Shown: piece after piece, positions 46,560 to 55,622 of the stretch
Layout: each line of letters starts with the position of its first letter
Numbering within the stretch: the stretch's first letter is position 1
NCBI RefSeq assembly: GCF_002352765.1
Contig: NZ_KZ293963.1
Location: 2,006,368-2,070,367, forward strand
Source of the DNA: Alteribacter populi
GTDB taxonomy: Bacteria; Bacillota; Bacilli; Bacillales; Salisediminibacteriaceae
Direction of reading: 5' to 3'
Length of the DNA stretch: 64,000 bases
Program-made: the position numbers and the translations under genes
The notes under the pieces: model-generated
What the model was told of the DNA's origin: nothing
Seen by the model: the letters and a program-made list of their open reading frames with translations, nothing else
Database searches by the model: none

Positions 46560-47544
46560 TTCGATTTTTTTTAGACATTCTAGAATTGATTATTGGAGTT
46601 GTACAAACACAGAGCAAACCTAAAGTCATAGAACCCAAATCTCACTTTCTCTGAAGTTCTTATTCTTTCACTATTTAATGAATTAATTTTTATTAATTAT
46701 AGGGATGTTCAAACATTCCGCTAAAAATTACTATCATAGAAATTACCCGATCTGTGGGAAGCTCAATTGCTTGCTCCTCCACCTCGAAATACTCGGTTCG
46801 ATTTTTCTATGCTCTCTTGAACATAAACTTATCCATTATCCTTCTCTTCCTCTATTAATAGTAACCATAAACTAAGAAAAATCGTGTAGGCGTCTTTTAT
46901 TAAGACTGTTTTCTAAAGGCTCTTTTCGCATAGATTGTTGTTTTTTATTGATAAATTGAAAGAGCGAATGGCAGTGACAACAGCGGGAGAAGCAACAATT
47001 TTTTAGAAATTAGCACTTATAAAAGATTGTTGCTATTTTGAGCGTGACAGCCTTTCAACTACTCAAATGACGGAAAAGGACGCAAAATTTTGCCTTCAAC
47101 TCTTTTCTTTGAGTTGAAAATCACTCATAAACAAAAAGCAGAGTATTTATTTGATTAATATATCTGCGGGAGCAAGCGCTTTATCATCTGTTCAAGAATT
47201 ATATCGGCGGAAACCATCATGATATCAGCGAAAATAGCTCAGATATCGGTGATTCGAAAAATAACGCGCATCAAACTTTACAAAAACAGCCTTTCTAAAA
47301 GATTGCTGCTTTTGATAAGATAAACGCTCGAATCCGCTACAGGCGGACGTTTTCACCCTTAGGCATAAGTGCGACATCCGTTCACAACCCACTAGGCCGC
47401 TTGTATCCTCCTCTGCAGGTTTCGCTTTGAAACACCATCTGCGTGAAGGTAGCTGTCCGCTCTATGCTTTCGGAGGGTAAAAAAAGAAGCTCCTATATAA
47501 ATATAAGGCTTCTCCAGAAAAAATAGGTATTATTTCAAATCTGT
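46560..47544. other. Nearly 1 kb gene-free region upstream of the rRNA operon
   Basis: No coding frame with plausible start or codon use is seen. Recognisable pieces are a TGTTGCTATTT-type phrase shared with 17600, a GCTCGAATCCGCTACAGGCGGACG segment in part (47330-47355), the GCGTGAAGGTAGCTGTCCGC fragment (about 47443) and an imperfect terminator of the next gene (47480-47516). Confidence 0.55.
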
Positions 47545-47952
47545 CTAGTAATCGCTCTTTTCTTTAATAGAATTTGAAAAGACAAAAGTCATAGTGAAGA
47601 AAAGAATAAAACTGATCATTAATATTGTCCCGCCAACTATAAAATAAATTAAAGCGACTGTCGCTAACGGCCCTTCGGTGATCATTCTTTCCCAATACAT
47701 CCCTGTCGGAAGTGAAATACTCCCGATAATCGCTGTCCAAACTTGAATATTTGCTAGCTTTGAATCTTTTGAAATTGAAAACAACCGATAAAAAGCTGCG
47801 AATGCAAACAATGACAACCACCCGACCACAAGAATGTGGGCATGTAACGGTTGTAATGAATAGCCTCCTGATCCTGCCATATGAGAACCAATAAAAACAC
47901 CAATCAAGGCAAATAGAGCTGAAAACCTAAGGAGTACTCGTGTACGATCCAT
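47545..47952 (-). CDS. Four-helix membrane protein, heme-copper-oxidase-subunit-I-like fragment
   Basis: 135 residues with four hydrophobic helices. Helix 2 contains QPLHAHILVVGWLSLF, reminiscent of a heme-ligand helix in cytochrome-oxidase/NO-reductase-like subunit I proteins. It is far shorter than an oxidase, so it belongs to the small COX-I-like proteins of unknown role. The ATG has GGTAGGG upstream. It is a single gene flanked by long non-coding regions. Confidence 0.65.
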   Translation of the reverse strand: MDRTRVLLRFSALFALIGVFIGSHMAGSGGYSLQPLHAHILVVGWLSLFAFAAFYRLFSISKDSKLANIQVWTAIIGSISLPTGMYWERMITEGPLATVALIYFIVGGTILMISFILFFTMTFVFSNSIKEKSDY

Positions 47953-48097
47953 TGTATCCCTACCTTCAATCTATATTTAAATGTACTTCATCCAATACTC
48001 TAACATAAGGGACATTTCTATAACGTTACTAATTATTGAGAATCTATGAACTCTACAACTTTTCAGCTCAGAAAGGTTAACAGTTTTGAAAATTAAG

Positions 48098-48127
48098 TTG
48101 ACAAAAGGACCGCTATCCAGCTATTCT
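48098..48127 (+). promoter_or_regulatory. bioY promoter
   Basis: TTGACA (48098-48103), 18-base spacer, TATTCT (48122-48127), directly followed by the BirA operator. Confidence 0.75.
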
Positions 48128-48160
48128 ATTGTTAACCACCTACATACAGTAGTGAACAAT
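48128..48160 (+). promoter_or_regulatory. BirA (biotin repressor) operator of bioY
   Basis: ATTGTTAACC (48128-48137) and GTGAACAAT (48152-48160) form the interrupted palindrome recognised by BirA in Firmicutes. It overlaps the start of transcription, so biotin-loaded BirA should shut off bioY. Confidence 0.88.
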
Positions 48161-48182
48161 ACAAAAGGAAGTGGGGTACATT

Positions 48183-48791
48183 ATGTCTTCAGTTTCAAAT
48201 TCTAACAAGCGTTTCTCTGCAAGTGACATTACAAAAGCAGCTATGTTTATTGGATTAATGGCGCTAGGTGCTAATGCGACCGCATTCATAACAGTAGGGA
48301 CAGTACCTATGACGTTCCAAACCGTTATTGCAATTTTAGCTGGTGTCCTACTCGGTAGTCGTTTAGGAACCTTCTCTATGATTGGTTATACAATATTAGG
48401 TGGAATTGGAGCACCGATTTTTGCCCAATTCACTGGTGGTCCTCAAATTGTAGTATCGCCAACCTTTGGCTTCATCTTATCTTTTATTATTTTAGCATTT
48501 GTTACCGGTAAAATTGTAGAAAAATCCAACCAGAATTATTCTTCTTATTTAGTAGCATGTTTTGTTGGCCTTACGGTAAACTACTTATTTGGCGTAACCT
48601 ATTTATACTTTCACACAATTTACGTGTTAGGTGTAACAGAAGCTTCCTACCTAGCAATTTTTTCAGGTATGATTCCGTTCTTAATTAAAGATGCAATCTT
48701 AACGGGAGTAGCCGCATCAATTTGTCCTCAAGTGGCAAAAGCGGTCAACCGTCCTCCAAGTCCTATTCACGCCAAAAGGCCAGCATCTTAA
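48183..48791 (+). CDS. bioY: BioY biotin uptake protein
   Basis: 202 residues from the ATG with AGTGGGG upstream; six membrane helices. The BioY pattern is present: TVGTVPMTFQTV, LLGSRLGTFSMIGYTILGGI and GAPIFAQFTGGPQIVVSPTF. It is the substrate-binding (S) component for biotin, alone or with an ECF module. The upstream BirA box confirms the biotin regulon. It corresponds to yuiG of B. subtilis. Confidence 0.95.
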   Translation: MSSVSNSNKRFSASDITKAAMFIGLMALGANATAFITVGTVPMTFQTVIAILAGVLLGSRLGTFSMIGYTILGGIGAPIFAQFTGGPQIVVSPTFGFILSFIILAFVTGKIVEKSNQNYSSYLVACFVGLTVNYLFGVTYLYFHTIYVLGVTEASYLAIFSGMIPFLIKDAILTGVAASICPQVAKAVNRPPSPIHAKRPAS

Positions 48792-48827
48792 CAATTGGTT
48801 CTCCCATAAAAATATAGAGAGAGAAAG

Positions 48828-48858
48828 AAAAAGAGCATCCAATTAGGGTGCTCTTTTT
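48828..48858. terminator. Bidirectional terminator after bioY
   Basis: AAAAAGAGCATCC pairs with GGGTGCTCTTTTT around AATTA, between convergent genes. Confidence 0.85.
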
Positions 48859-48865
48859 CAATAGG

Positions 48866-49519
48866 TTAGGTAGATGATTGACTTTGGACTTTGAAATGAT
48901 CTAATAGGTAATCACCTTCTTCTTCAGTAAAAGTAAAGGTGATCGTTAATCTGTCCACAGGCGGGTAACCAAAGCGTTTAAACTGATGATCATATACAAT
49001 ATCATCCTGGTTAAAGAAATAAACGGGTGTCTCTTCTGTTTGAATTTCTATTTTGTCACCTTCACGAGAAAACGTCATGTCTTCTTTTTGGATTAACAGT
49101 AAACCAGGATTCAATAGCGTATCCTTTACAGTATTATAATAAGAATGTTCATCTTCTTTAGTTAAATGTACCTCTTGTAAGTAAATCTGATAGTCATCGT
49201 TATAGACAAGGTATGGTCCTTCTTTGCGAAAAAGAGAAGATACGAGTTGTTGAAGACCATCATCTGTCATCCTCTCACCAAGGTGTTGGTGAATGGCTTC
49301 TTTATTTCCAAAAGACTCATTGAAATAAGCTTCTTCAATTCTGTTATGGGTTTGAAAGAGTTCACTTGTATCTGACACAATTTGTATGTATTGATCGTAG
49401 AGATCCTGATCATTTAATTTGGAAGTGAAGGGGTTATACCATACGACTATTGCTGTTGAAATTAATAGAATCGCAACAACCAATCGATTCTTCGTCTCTT
49501 TTTTCACGTCTAACGCCAT
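48866..49519 (-). CDS. Hypothetical membrane-anchored protein, 217 residues
   Basis: A basic N-terminus is followed by one membrane helix (about 12-28, RLVVAILLISTAIVVWY) and an acidic exported domain of about 185 residues. No known family is recognised. The strands in the second half (DRLTITFTFTEEEGDYLLDH) suggest an NTF2-like or beta-sandwich fold, which is only an impression. The start is uncertain because AAAGG nearly abuts the ATG. Confidence 0.65.
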   Translation of the reverse strand: MALDVKKETKNRLVVAILLISTAIVVWYNPFTSKLNDQDLYDQYIQIVSDTSELFQTHNRIEEAYFNESFGNKEAIHQHLGERMTDDGLQQLVSSLFRKEGPYLVYNDDYQIYLQEVHLTKEDEHSYYNTVKDTLLNPGLLLIQKEDMTFSREGDKIEIQTEETPVYFFNQDDIVYDHQFKRFGYPPVDRLTITFTFTEEEGDYLLDHFKVQSQSST

Positions 49520-49699
49520 CCTTTATTATGTAAGTTTCTTACTTAATATAGACGAAGAACAGACCCCAAAAGTTTCAATTTTACTGTTCTTCTCATATTT
49601 TTATATTACCTTTTGCGTCCTACGACATAGGAAGAAAGACTTTTCACCCAAAATCCCTAAAAACTTTTCTCATTCATTCTAAGTTCCATTAAGTAGAGA

Positions 49700-50035
49700 C
49701 TACTGAATAAGTAGCATACGTCTTCGTGGCAAGAGGATATGCTCTTTCTCAGGGAAAGAATCTGCAAGGAACTAGCTCTCCTTTTGCCAAAAACCTTGCA
49801 CCTGACTTTGAGATACAAACGGGATAGCCAAGGGGTGCTGCTACAATGACGGGGACTTCAGCAGGTAAAAGCAACAATGGTCTTCTTGCGACGAGGAACC
49901 GCAGGAGCAGCAGAAGACCCCACAGTGAGCACGCCTTACGCGAATGAGGAAACTGAAGCGTTACCGACGGAAAGCAAAGCAACGGAAGGCGACACCCTTT
50001 GTATTTGAGTTCTAAAGTTATTCAGCAACCCCAAA
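49700..50035. repeat. MITE-like unit with TACTGAATAA/TTATTCAGCA ends
   Basis: A roughly 335-base non-coding unit bounded by inverted ends (CTACTGAATAA near 49701 and TTATTCAGCAACC near 50018). It is richer in GC than its surroundings and has no coherent frame. Another gene-free piece, 50038-50082, is a terminator-like hairpin (AAAAGAGGCTGTCTT/AAGACAACCTCTTTT). Confidence 0.55.
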
Positions 50036-50112
50036 GTAAAAAAAGAGGCTGTCTTAATGGATTAAAAGACAACCTCTTTTTTCATGTTTTATTATTTGAG
50101 TTGAAAAGCACC

Positions 50113-50260
50113 AAGAAAAGCGCAAGGCCCTTACCCGACGACATCCCTTTGGTCTGACCGATAAAAAGTGCTTTTTACTTTTAATCGGTCAGGTACTTGA
50201 CACAAGACAATGGTACCTGGAGCTAAACACCTAAACGTAGATTTTTATGCTTTCTTAACT
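50113..50260. repeat. Third copy of the GAAAAGCGCAAG structured repeat
   Basis: It begins AAGAAAAGCGCAAGGC, has a near-perfect hairpin (CTGACCGAT...ATCGGTCAG with inner AAAAGT/ACTTTT) and ends ACCTGGAGCTAAACA followed by AACGTAGATTTTTATGC, as in the copies at 33014-33304. Confidence 0.8.
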
Positions 50261-50284
50261 CATTTAAAAAAATAATAGTTTGAT

Positions 50285-51634
50285 TTACAATATAATTGCC
50301 GCAAGCCAACCAATTGCAATAAGAGGAAGATTAAAGTGTAAAAATGTTGGCACACATGTATCCCAAATATGGTGGTGCTGACCATCAGCATTTAAGCCTG
50401 CCGTTGGTCCAAGTGTACTATCAGATGCAGGAGAGCCAGCATCTCCTAAAGCCCCCGCCGTACCAATTAAGGCGATTGTAGCCATCGGGCTGAATCCTAC
50501 AGCCGCGGCTAATGGAACAAAAATAGCGGCTATAATTGGGATTGTCGCGAAAGAAGAGCCAATTCCCATAGTAATAAACAACCCCACAATGAGCATAAAT
50601 AAAGCAGCAAGGCCTTGATTTCCTCCTACCCAACCATCCACTGTGTTGACGAGTTGTTCAACATGACCTGTTTCACGGATCACTTCCGCGAAACCTCCCG
50701 CCGTAATCATCACAAATCCTATAAAGGCAAGCATTTTCATCCCATCTGTCATGAGGTTCTCAGATTCGTGTAAAGTAAGTTTCTCGGTAAAGTGCAGGAA
50801 CGCAAAATACACGTATAGTAACAATAAGCCAAGGAGCGCACTGAAAATCATCGACTCAGTTATCACTTGGGTGACCAGTGTAACAACAATAGCCGAGAGT
50901 CCAATACCAACGGACAATTTCGTGTAAGCTTGCTCATTTTCTTTCTGTTCTCCGACACTCTGTATAGACCGGTCATCATAGGTACGAGCCTTACGGTAAG
51001 TTATGAAGATTGCTGTTAGTAATCCCAGGCCCATCCCTAGGACGGGTAACAGCAGTGCTTTCGGGATCATCGACATTTCCACTGCCATTCCGCTATCCTG
51101 CATGTTTTCAAAAACGATCTCATGAAAAATCAGACCATAGCCGGCGGGGATTAAAATATAAGGTGCTTTTAATCCAAACGTTAATGCTGTAGCTGCAGCC
51201 CGGCGATCTAGCGCTAGCTCATTAAATATTTTTAGTAGTGGTGGAATTAATAACGGAATAAATGCAATGTGTACCATTACTACGTTTTGAGACATACTTG
51301 AAATAATTACGATAATAAATAATAACAACACTTTAGAGTAAGTTTTTCTTTTTGTTTCCCCATCTTTTCCAACGAGTCGAATTGCCCATTTAATTAACAA
51401 GTTTGGAAGCCCTGTGTAGTTTATTGCCACGGCGAATGCACCTAGCATGGCATAACTTAAAGCTACCGTCGCATTAGTTCCAAGTCCACTTGTAAAAATG
51501 TCGACCGTTTCCATAATCGAATATCCGGCTACAAGTCCGCCTACCATTGCACCACCAATTAGAGCAACAACGACATGGATCCTCATTAAACTCAGTAGAA
51601 TCATCACCAGTACAGCTATCACAACAGCATTCAT
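50285..51634 (-). CDS. yuiF: YuiF-type transporter of the NhaC Na+/H+ antiporter family
   Basis: 449 residues with about 12 membrane helices. The C-terminal block GALGDAGSPASDSTLGPTAG, then GLNADGQHHHIWDTCVP, is typical of YuiF-like members. It probably exchanges Na+ or H+ against an amino acid or cation; B. subtilis YuiF is annotated as amino acid transporter. The start at 51634 is preceded by AAGGATGATGGGG. It lies between bioY and pepA as in B. subtilis, apart from the inserted TRAP operon. Confidence 0.85.
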   Translation of the reverse strand: MNAVVIAVLVMILLSLMRIHVVVALIGGAMVGGLVAGYSIMETVDIFTSGLGTNATVALSYAMLGAFAVAINYTGLPNLLIKWAIRLVGKDGETKRKTYSKVLLLFIIVIISSMSQNVVMVHIAFIPLLIPPLLKIFNELALDRRAAATALTFGLKAPYILIPAGYGLIFHEIVFENMQDSGMAVEMSMIPKALLLPVLGMGLGLLTAIFITYRKARTYDDRSIQSVGEQKENEQAYTKLSVGIGLSAIVVTLVTQVITESMIFSALLGLLLLYVYFAFLHFTEKLTLHESENLMTDGMKMLAFIGFVMITAGGFAEVIRETGHVEQLVNTVDGWVGGNQGLAALFMLIVGLFITMGIGSSFATIPIIAAIFVPLAAAVGFSPMATIALIGTAGALGDAGSPASDSTLGPTAGLNADGQHHHIWDTCVPTFLHFNLPLIAIGWLAAIIL

Positions 51635-51787
51635 AACCCCATCATCCTTTATTACTTTATTCCGATAAATCACTAATGTATGAAAATATACCTTATCATC
51701 CTATTATTTAATTTGTCAATGTTTTTTCTTATACTTTATGAATATTCTAAAAGAAACTTTTGCTATGCTAAGACAGACATATAAGTG

Positions 51788-52066
51788 CCTGTTCAAAAAG
51801 GAGCATAAAAAGAGGCGAGTAGGTCGAGGCGGCGAAGTTTTCGAGCACCAGGTCGGTGAGCAAGACATCGGAGTGATCACTACTGTCTCGACGGATACTC
51901 TTCGTAGCTTAACTAGCAGAAAAAGAGACATTTGGTGCTAATACGTGAGGAGCGATAAACAAGCCAACGAGCTTTCCCAGGATGCGGTAACTCCTGCGTT
52001 CGCAACAGGACGTGGCGAACGCAGGAGTTCCTATTCTCCGACAGCTATTTTTAGCAGACTTTTTGA
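51788..52066. repeat. MITE-like repeat with GTTCAAAAAG termini and internal perfect hairpin
   Basis: The unit starts GTTCAAAAAGGAGC (51793) and ends CTTTTTGAACC (52055), inverted ends of about 10 bases. Inside lies a 15-base-pair perfect stem, AACTCCTGCGTTCGC pairing with GCGAACGCAGGAGTT (about 51988-52028). It has no coding frame. It differs in GC from its surroundings. Confidence 0.65.
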
Positions 52067-52082
52067 ACCTCCTCTATAAGAA

Positions 52083-52120
52083 GAAAAGGCTTAGGGGTCA
52101 AAACCCTAAGCCTCGTTTTT
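52083..52120. terminator. dctP terminator
   Basis: AGGCTTAGGG pairs with CCCTAAGCCT around GTCAAAA; T-rich on the minus strand. Confidence 0.85.
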
Positions 52121-52132
52121 TCACAATTTACA

Positions 52133-53221
52133 TTACTGATTTCCTTCAGCCGCTTCAATTTCTTCTAACAATTTATCAAGAATAGCGGCTCCTTCTTCAC
52201 CAACTTCATCACGATAGTAATCTTGCATAGGAATCGCTAGTTCTCTAAACGCATCTCTTTCATCTTCTGTAAGTGTATAAACTTCAGTTGGATTTTCATC
52301 ATCTTCTTCAATGGCTGTAAGCAATTCTTCGTTCATTTCAATCTGCATGTCTTGAGCAACTGGGCGCATTTCTTCAACAGTCTCATCGACTGCGGCGCGA
52401 AGGTCATCTGGCAGTTCATTATAGAAGTCTGTGTTCACCGTTGTCATAGCAACATAAATGTTATGGTCAGAAACAGTCATGTGTTCTTGAACTTCATGAA
52501 AATTTGCATCCTCGATAAAGAAAATCGGGTTTTCCTGCCCATCAATGTTTCCTAATTGTAAACTTGAATACAGTTCAGCCCAGCTTAATGGTGTTGGGTC
52601 TGCCCCGTATTGTTCATAAGATCTAAGAATTAATGAAGATTCCTGCGTTCTCATTCTAAACCCTTCGAAGTCACTTGGTTGGCGGAGCTCAGTATGACCA
52701 GTCCACTGCATGCCACCCTCAGACCAGAACGCTAATGGTTTTACGTTGTATTCCTCATATTTTGCTGCTAAATCTTCATTTAGAGCTTCACTTTCATTTA
52801 ATACCTCATAGTTTACATCTTCATCGTCAGAGAATAAAAATTGTAGTGCAAACAATTGCCCCTCATGAACTGTCGTACCTGTAAATCCGGGTGAAACGAT
52901 TGCGAACTCGACTCCTCCGTTTTGAATCATTTCAAATTGATCGACTTCACTACCTAACCCACCAAACTCATAAACGGATGTAGTAATACGTCCGTCTGTT
53001 TTTTCTTCTAAAAGATCAGCAAATTCTTGGGCATATTCATACTGAAGCTGCCCTTCATACTCTTCAGTAGCAAAACGTAATTCGTATGTTTCTTCACCAT
53101 CTCCACCAGAAGCCTCTCCATTATCCGCGCCGGCGTCTGTTTCTTCATCAGATCCGCACGCTGCCATAACTAACCCTAAAGAAAGAACGGTACTTGTAAG
53201 TAAGCCTTTTTTCTTAAACAT
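52133..53221 (-). CDS. dctP: TRAP transporter substrate-binding lipoprotein
   Basis: 362 residues. The signal peptide ends in a lipobox (LVMAACGS, Cys22), followed by an acidic Gly/Glu linker. The DctP fold shows the conserved ADLLEEKTDGRI, the substrate-contact region WTGHTELRQPSDFEGFRMRT and GNIDGQENPI. The Arg in FRMRT binds the ligand carboxylate. It captures an organic acid for DctQM. The exact ligand is not told by sequence. Confidence 0.93.
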   Translation of the reverse strand: MFKKKGLLTSTVLSLGLVMAACGSDEETDAGADNGEASGGDGEETYELRFATEEYEGQLQYEYAQEFADLLEEKTDGRITTSVYEFGGLGSEVDQFEMIQNGGVEFAIVSPGFTGTTVHEGQLFALQFLFSDDEDVNYEVLNESEALNEDLAAKYEEYNVKPLAFWSEGGMQWTGHTELRQPSDFEGFRMRTQESSLILRSYEQYGADPTPLSWAELYSSLQLGNIDGQENPIFFIEDANFHEVQEHMTVSDHNIYVAMTTVNTDFYNELPDDLRAAVDETVEEMRPVAQDMQIEMNEELLTAIEEDDENPTEVYTLTEDERDAFRELAIPMQDYYRDEVGEEGAAILDKLLEEIEAAEGNQ

Positions 53222-53342
53222 GGTTTTAAAATACCCCCCATTATTTTTTTAAAACTAATAATCTTTGTTCAAAAAAGGGACAATGAAGTGATGACCCATT
53301 AACTTTTTGAACAACCCCTTTTATATGAAACCCACTCTTAAA

Positions 53343-54617
53343 TTAGAGAAAATAAAGAAGAAAGAGTGAAATTTCCTCAAATAAAATGACGAGAATTCCT
53401 ACAAACAACAATATAAAAATGTATGGTGGTGTCCCTTTGATAACATCTAGATAAGACTTGTTAAAGACCGCACTCGCTGTAAAAATATCAACACCAAATG
53501 GTGGGGTTGCAGAGCCTAAAGCGGCCTGGTAAGTGATAACAACTCCTAAGTGAACAGGGTCAATTCCCGCTTCCAAAGCCGGACGCCAGAAAATTGGTGT
53601 AAGGATCAGAATCACGACGATCGGGTCCACAAACATACATCCCACAAAGAAAAACAAAGCAACGATTAAAAGAACATAAAGTGCCGATGGATCTGTTCCA
53701 ATCACAGCTTCTGTCAGCATCTGCGGAATTTGAGCATAGGAGATAACCCAAGAAAAGGCTTGACCTCCCGCCACTAAAATAAAAACCGCTGAAGTAACCA
53801 ATCCAGTTGATAAGGCGATCCTTGGTATTTCAGTAAACTTAATTGAGCGATAAATAACTACCTCTAACACTATGGCATACAGCACAGATACCCCAGCAGC
53901 CTCGGTTGGCGTAAAGTATCCAGTATATATCCCACCAACAATAATAAATGGGAAGCCTAATGGTAATAACGCTCTAGCAGTTACTTTAAACCGGCTGTTC
54001 CATGGTACCAGATCTACCATAGGAATCTTGAATACCCGGGCATGTATGTAAGAATAAACAGCAAAACAGAAAAAGATTAGTACACCTGGACCTATCCCAG
54101 CAATAAATAAGTCTCCTGTTGAAGTCCCCGTGACAAATGCATAAATAATCATGCCAATACTTGGAGGAATTAACAAAGCAACATCACTGGCATTAATAAT
54201 AAGGGCAATGGCACTCGAATCCTTATAGCCAACTTTTAGAAGCCGCTCACGCATCGGTTTACCAATTGCAACAACTGTCGCCTGCGTAGAACCCGAAATT
54301 GACCCAAACAGAGTACACGCTGCGGCAGTTGTAATTGCATATCCTCCGCGCAGATGGCCGACAAATGCTCCTACAAAATCTAGTAACCTTTTAGATGTTT
54401 TACCGGTTGACATAATATCTGCAGCAAATATAAAAAGTGGTACAGCAAGAAGAACATAACTTGATATTCCTTCTACCATTTGACTTGCCATCATCATTGG
54501 ATCCAAATTGTCAAAGTAGATTAGTAAAACAACCAATGGTGCAACAATAAGAGGAATCATCATTGGAAAACCCATTAATAATAAAATCACCATGATGGCA
54601 ACTAAAGTCCAAACCAT
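53343..54617 (-). CDS. dctM: TRAP transporter large membrane subunit
   Basis: 424 residues with 12 or so helices, DctM family. PLFIFAADIMSTGKTSKRLL, the GSISGSTQATVVAIG loop and PPSIGMIIYAFVTGTS are characteristic. It translocates substrate with Na+. It lies between dctQ (27 bases upstream) and dctP (121 bases downstream). Confidence 0.93.
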   Translation of the reverse strand: MVWTLVAIMVILLLMGFPMMIPLIVAPLVVLLIYFDNLDPMMMASQMVEGISSYVLLAVPLFIFAADIMSTGKTSKRLLDFVGAFVGHLRGGYAITTAAACTLFGSISGSTQATVVAIGKPMRERLLKVGYKDSSAIALIINASDVALLIPPSIGMIIYAFVTGTSTGDLFIAGIGPGVLIFFCFAVYSYIHARVFKIPMVDLVPWNSRFKVTARALLPLGFPFIIVGGIYTGYFTPTEAAGVSVLYAIVLEVVIYRSIKFTEIPRIALSTGLVTSAVFILVAGGQAFSWVISYAQIPQMLTEAVIGTDPSALYVLLIVALFFFVGCMFVDPIVVILILTPIFWRPALEAGIDPVHLGVVITYQAALGSATPPFGVDIFTASAVFNKSYLDVIKGTPPYIFILLFVGILVILFEEISLFLLYFL

Positions 54618-54644
54618 GTTCGTTTCCTCTCCACATTCGTATTT

Positions 54645-55166
54645 TTATTGTTTATCATAATCCTTCTTTTCTTGAGCTAAATAAACTTCCTCATTCACGA
54701 TGTTGACCCACGTATTCCGTAAAAATTGAATTCCTCCAAGGACAAGTCCTAAAGGTACGAACATGATCATAATCCAATATGGGAACTGTAATGAAGCTGT
54801 AGTTCTCCCTGTATTGTATATTGACATCATGTACTGATATCCCAAATAAGCGACAACAAATAAAACGAGCGCTGTAATAAGCGGATTTACTATAGATAAC
54901 ACTTTTTTTACTTTTTTAGGTACTGTGTCAAAGACGGCCGACATCGTAATATGTCTACCTTTTCGGGCCGCATAACTAATTCCCATAAATGTTGCCATGA
55001 CCACAGCCATCTGACTAATCTCTTGAGAAAACGCCCAGCTGGACCCTGTTAATTCACGACTGATGACATTCCCAACGATCATGATCGAGATAATGATAAT
55101 GGACCAGCTTAGAATCACTTTCTCAAACCAGATTAGAGCCCCGTCTATTTTTTTTATGACGTTCAC
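54645..55166 (-). CDS. dctQ: TRAP transporter small membrane subunit
   Basis: 173 residues with four helices, DctQ family; the RELTGSSWAFSQEISQMAVV motif with its charged residues is conserved. The GTG start has AAAGGAGG at good spacing. First gene of the TRAP operon, which interrupts the yuiF-pepA order known from B. subtilis. Confidence 0.9.
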   Translation of the reverse strand: MNVIKKIDGALIWFEKVILSWSIIIISIMIVGNVISRELTGSSWAFSQEISQMAVVMATFMGISYAARKGRHITMSAVFDTVPKKVKKVLSIVNPLITALVLFVVAYLGYQYMMSIYNTGRTTASLQFPYWIMIMFVPLGLVLGGIQFLRNTWVNIVNEEVYLAQEKKDYDKQ

Positions 55167-55622
55167 ATTTATACTCCTCCTTTTAAAAGCACTCTTATTT
55201 GGGTACTTGAGGTTTACTTAATGAATGAGAATATGTAACTTGAACTCCTTTTAGAAGTACAAATAATATTAATTAAAATTTCCGATGTTCCGCTAATATA
55301 AATCATATAGGAATAGGACTTTACACACAAAGACTGTGAATTTTCATATTGAGTGATTTTACAGAATATTTTACAACTTCATGACATGATATAGGTGCTG
55401 TGTAAAAATACTAGCTACAACTCTTGATTGGTCTAATTTCCTAAGGGACAGCAAATTCCTACCTTATAGTTGGATTCTTTTTATAAGTACAAAAAAGCAC
55501 CTCCCCCAGAAGGAAAGTGCCTTTTTGTCTTTGTAAGGTTATAATTTCTCGTCTTTAAGTACTAGGTGTGAAGTGAAATCTATATTGTGCGTTGATGTAG
55601 ATCACTTTGCTAAACAAGTACA
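55167..55622. other. Gene-free region upstream of dctQ with pepA terminator
   Basis: The dctQ promoter must lie here. 55491-55528 is a terminator (AAAGCACCTCCC/GGAAAGTGCCTTTTT, with mismatches) for pepA on the minus strand. No gene is seen. Confidence 0.6.

Noticed and set aside
49749..49982. 77-residue frame in the MITE-like unit
   Set aside because: Low-complexity Leu/Arg/Pro-rich shadow within a repeat, with no start context.
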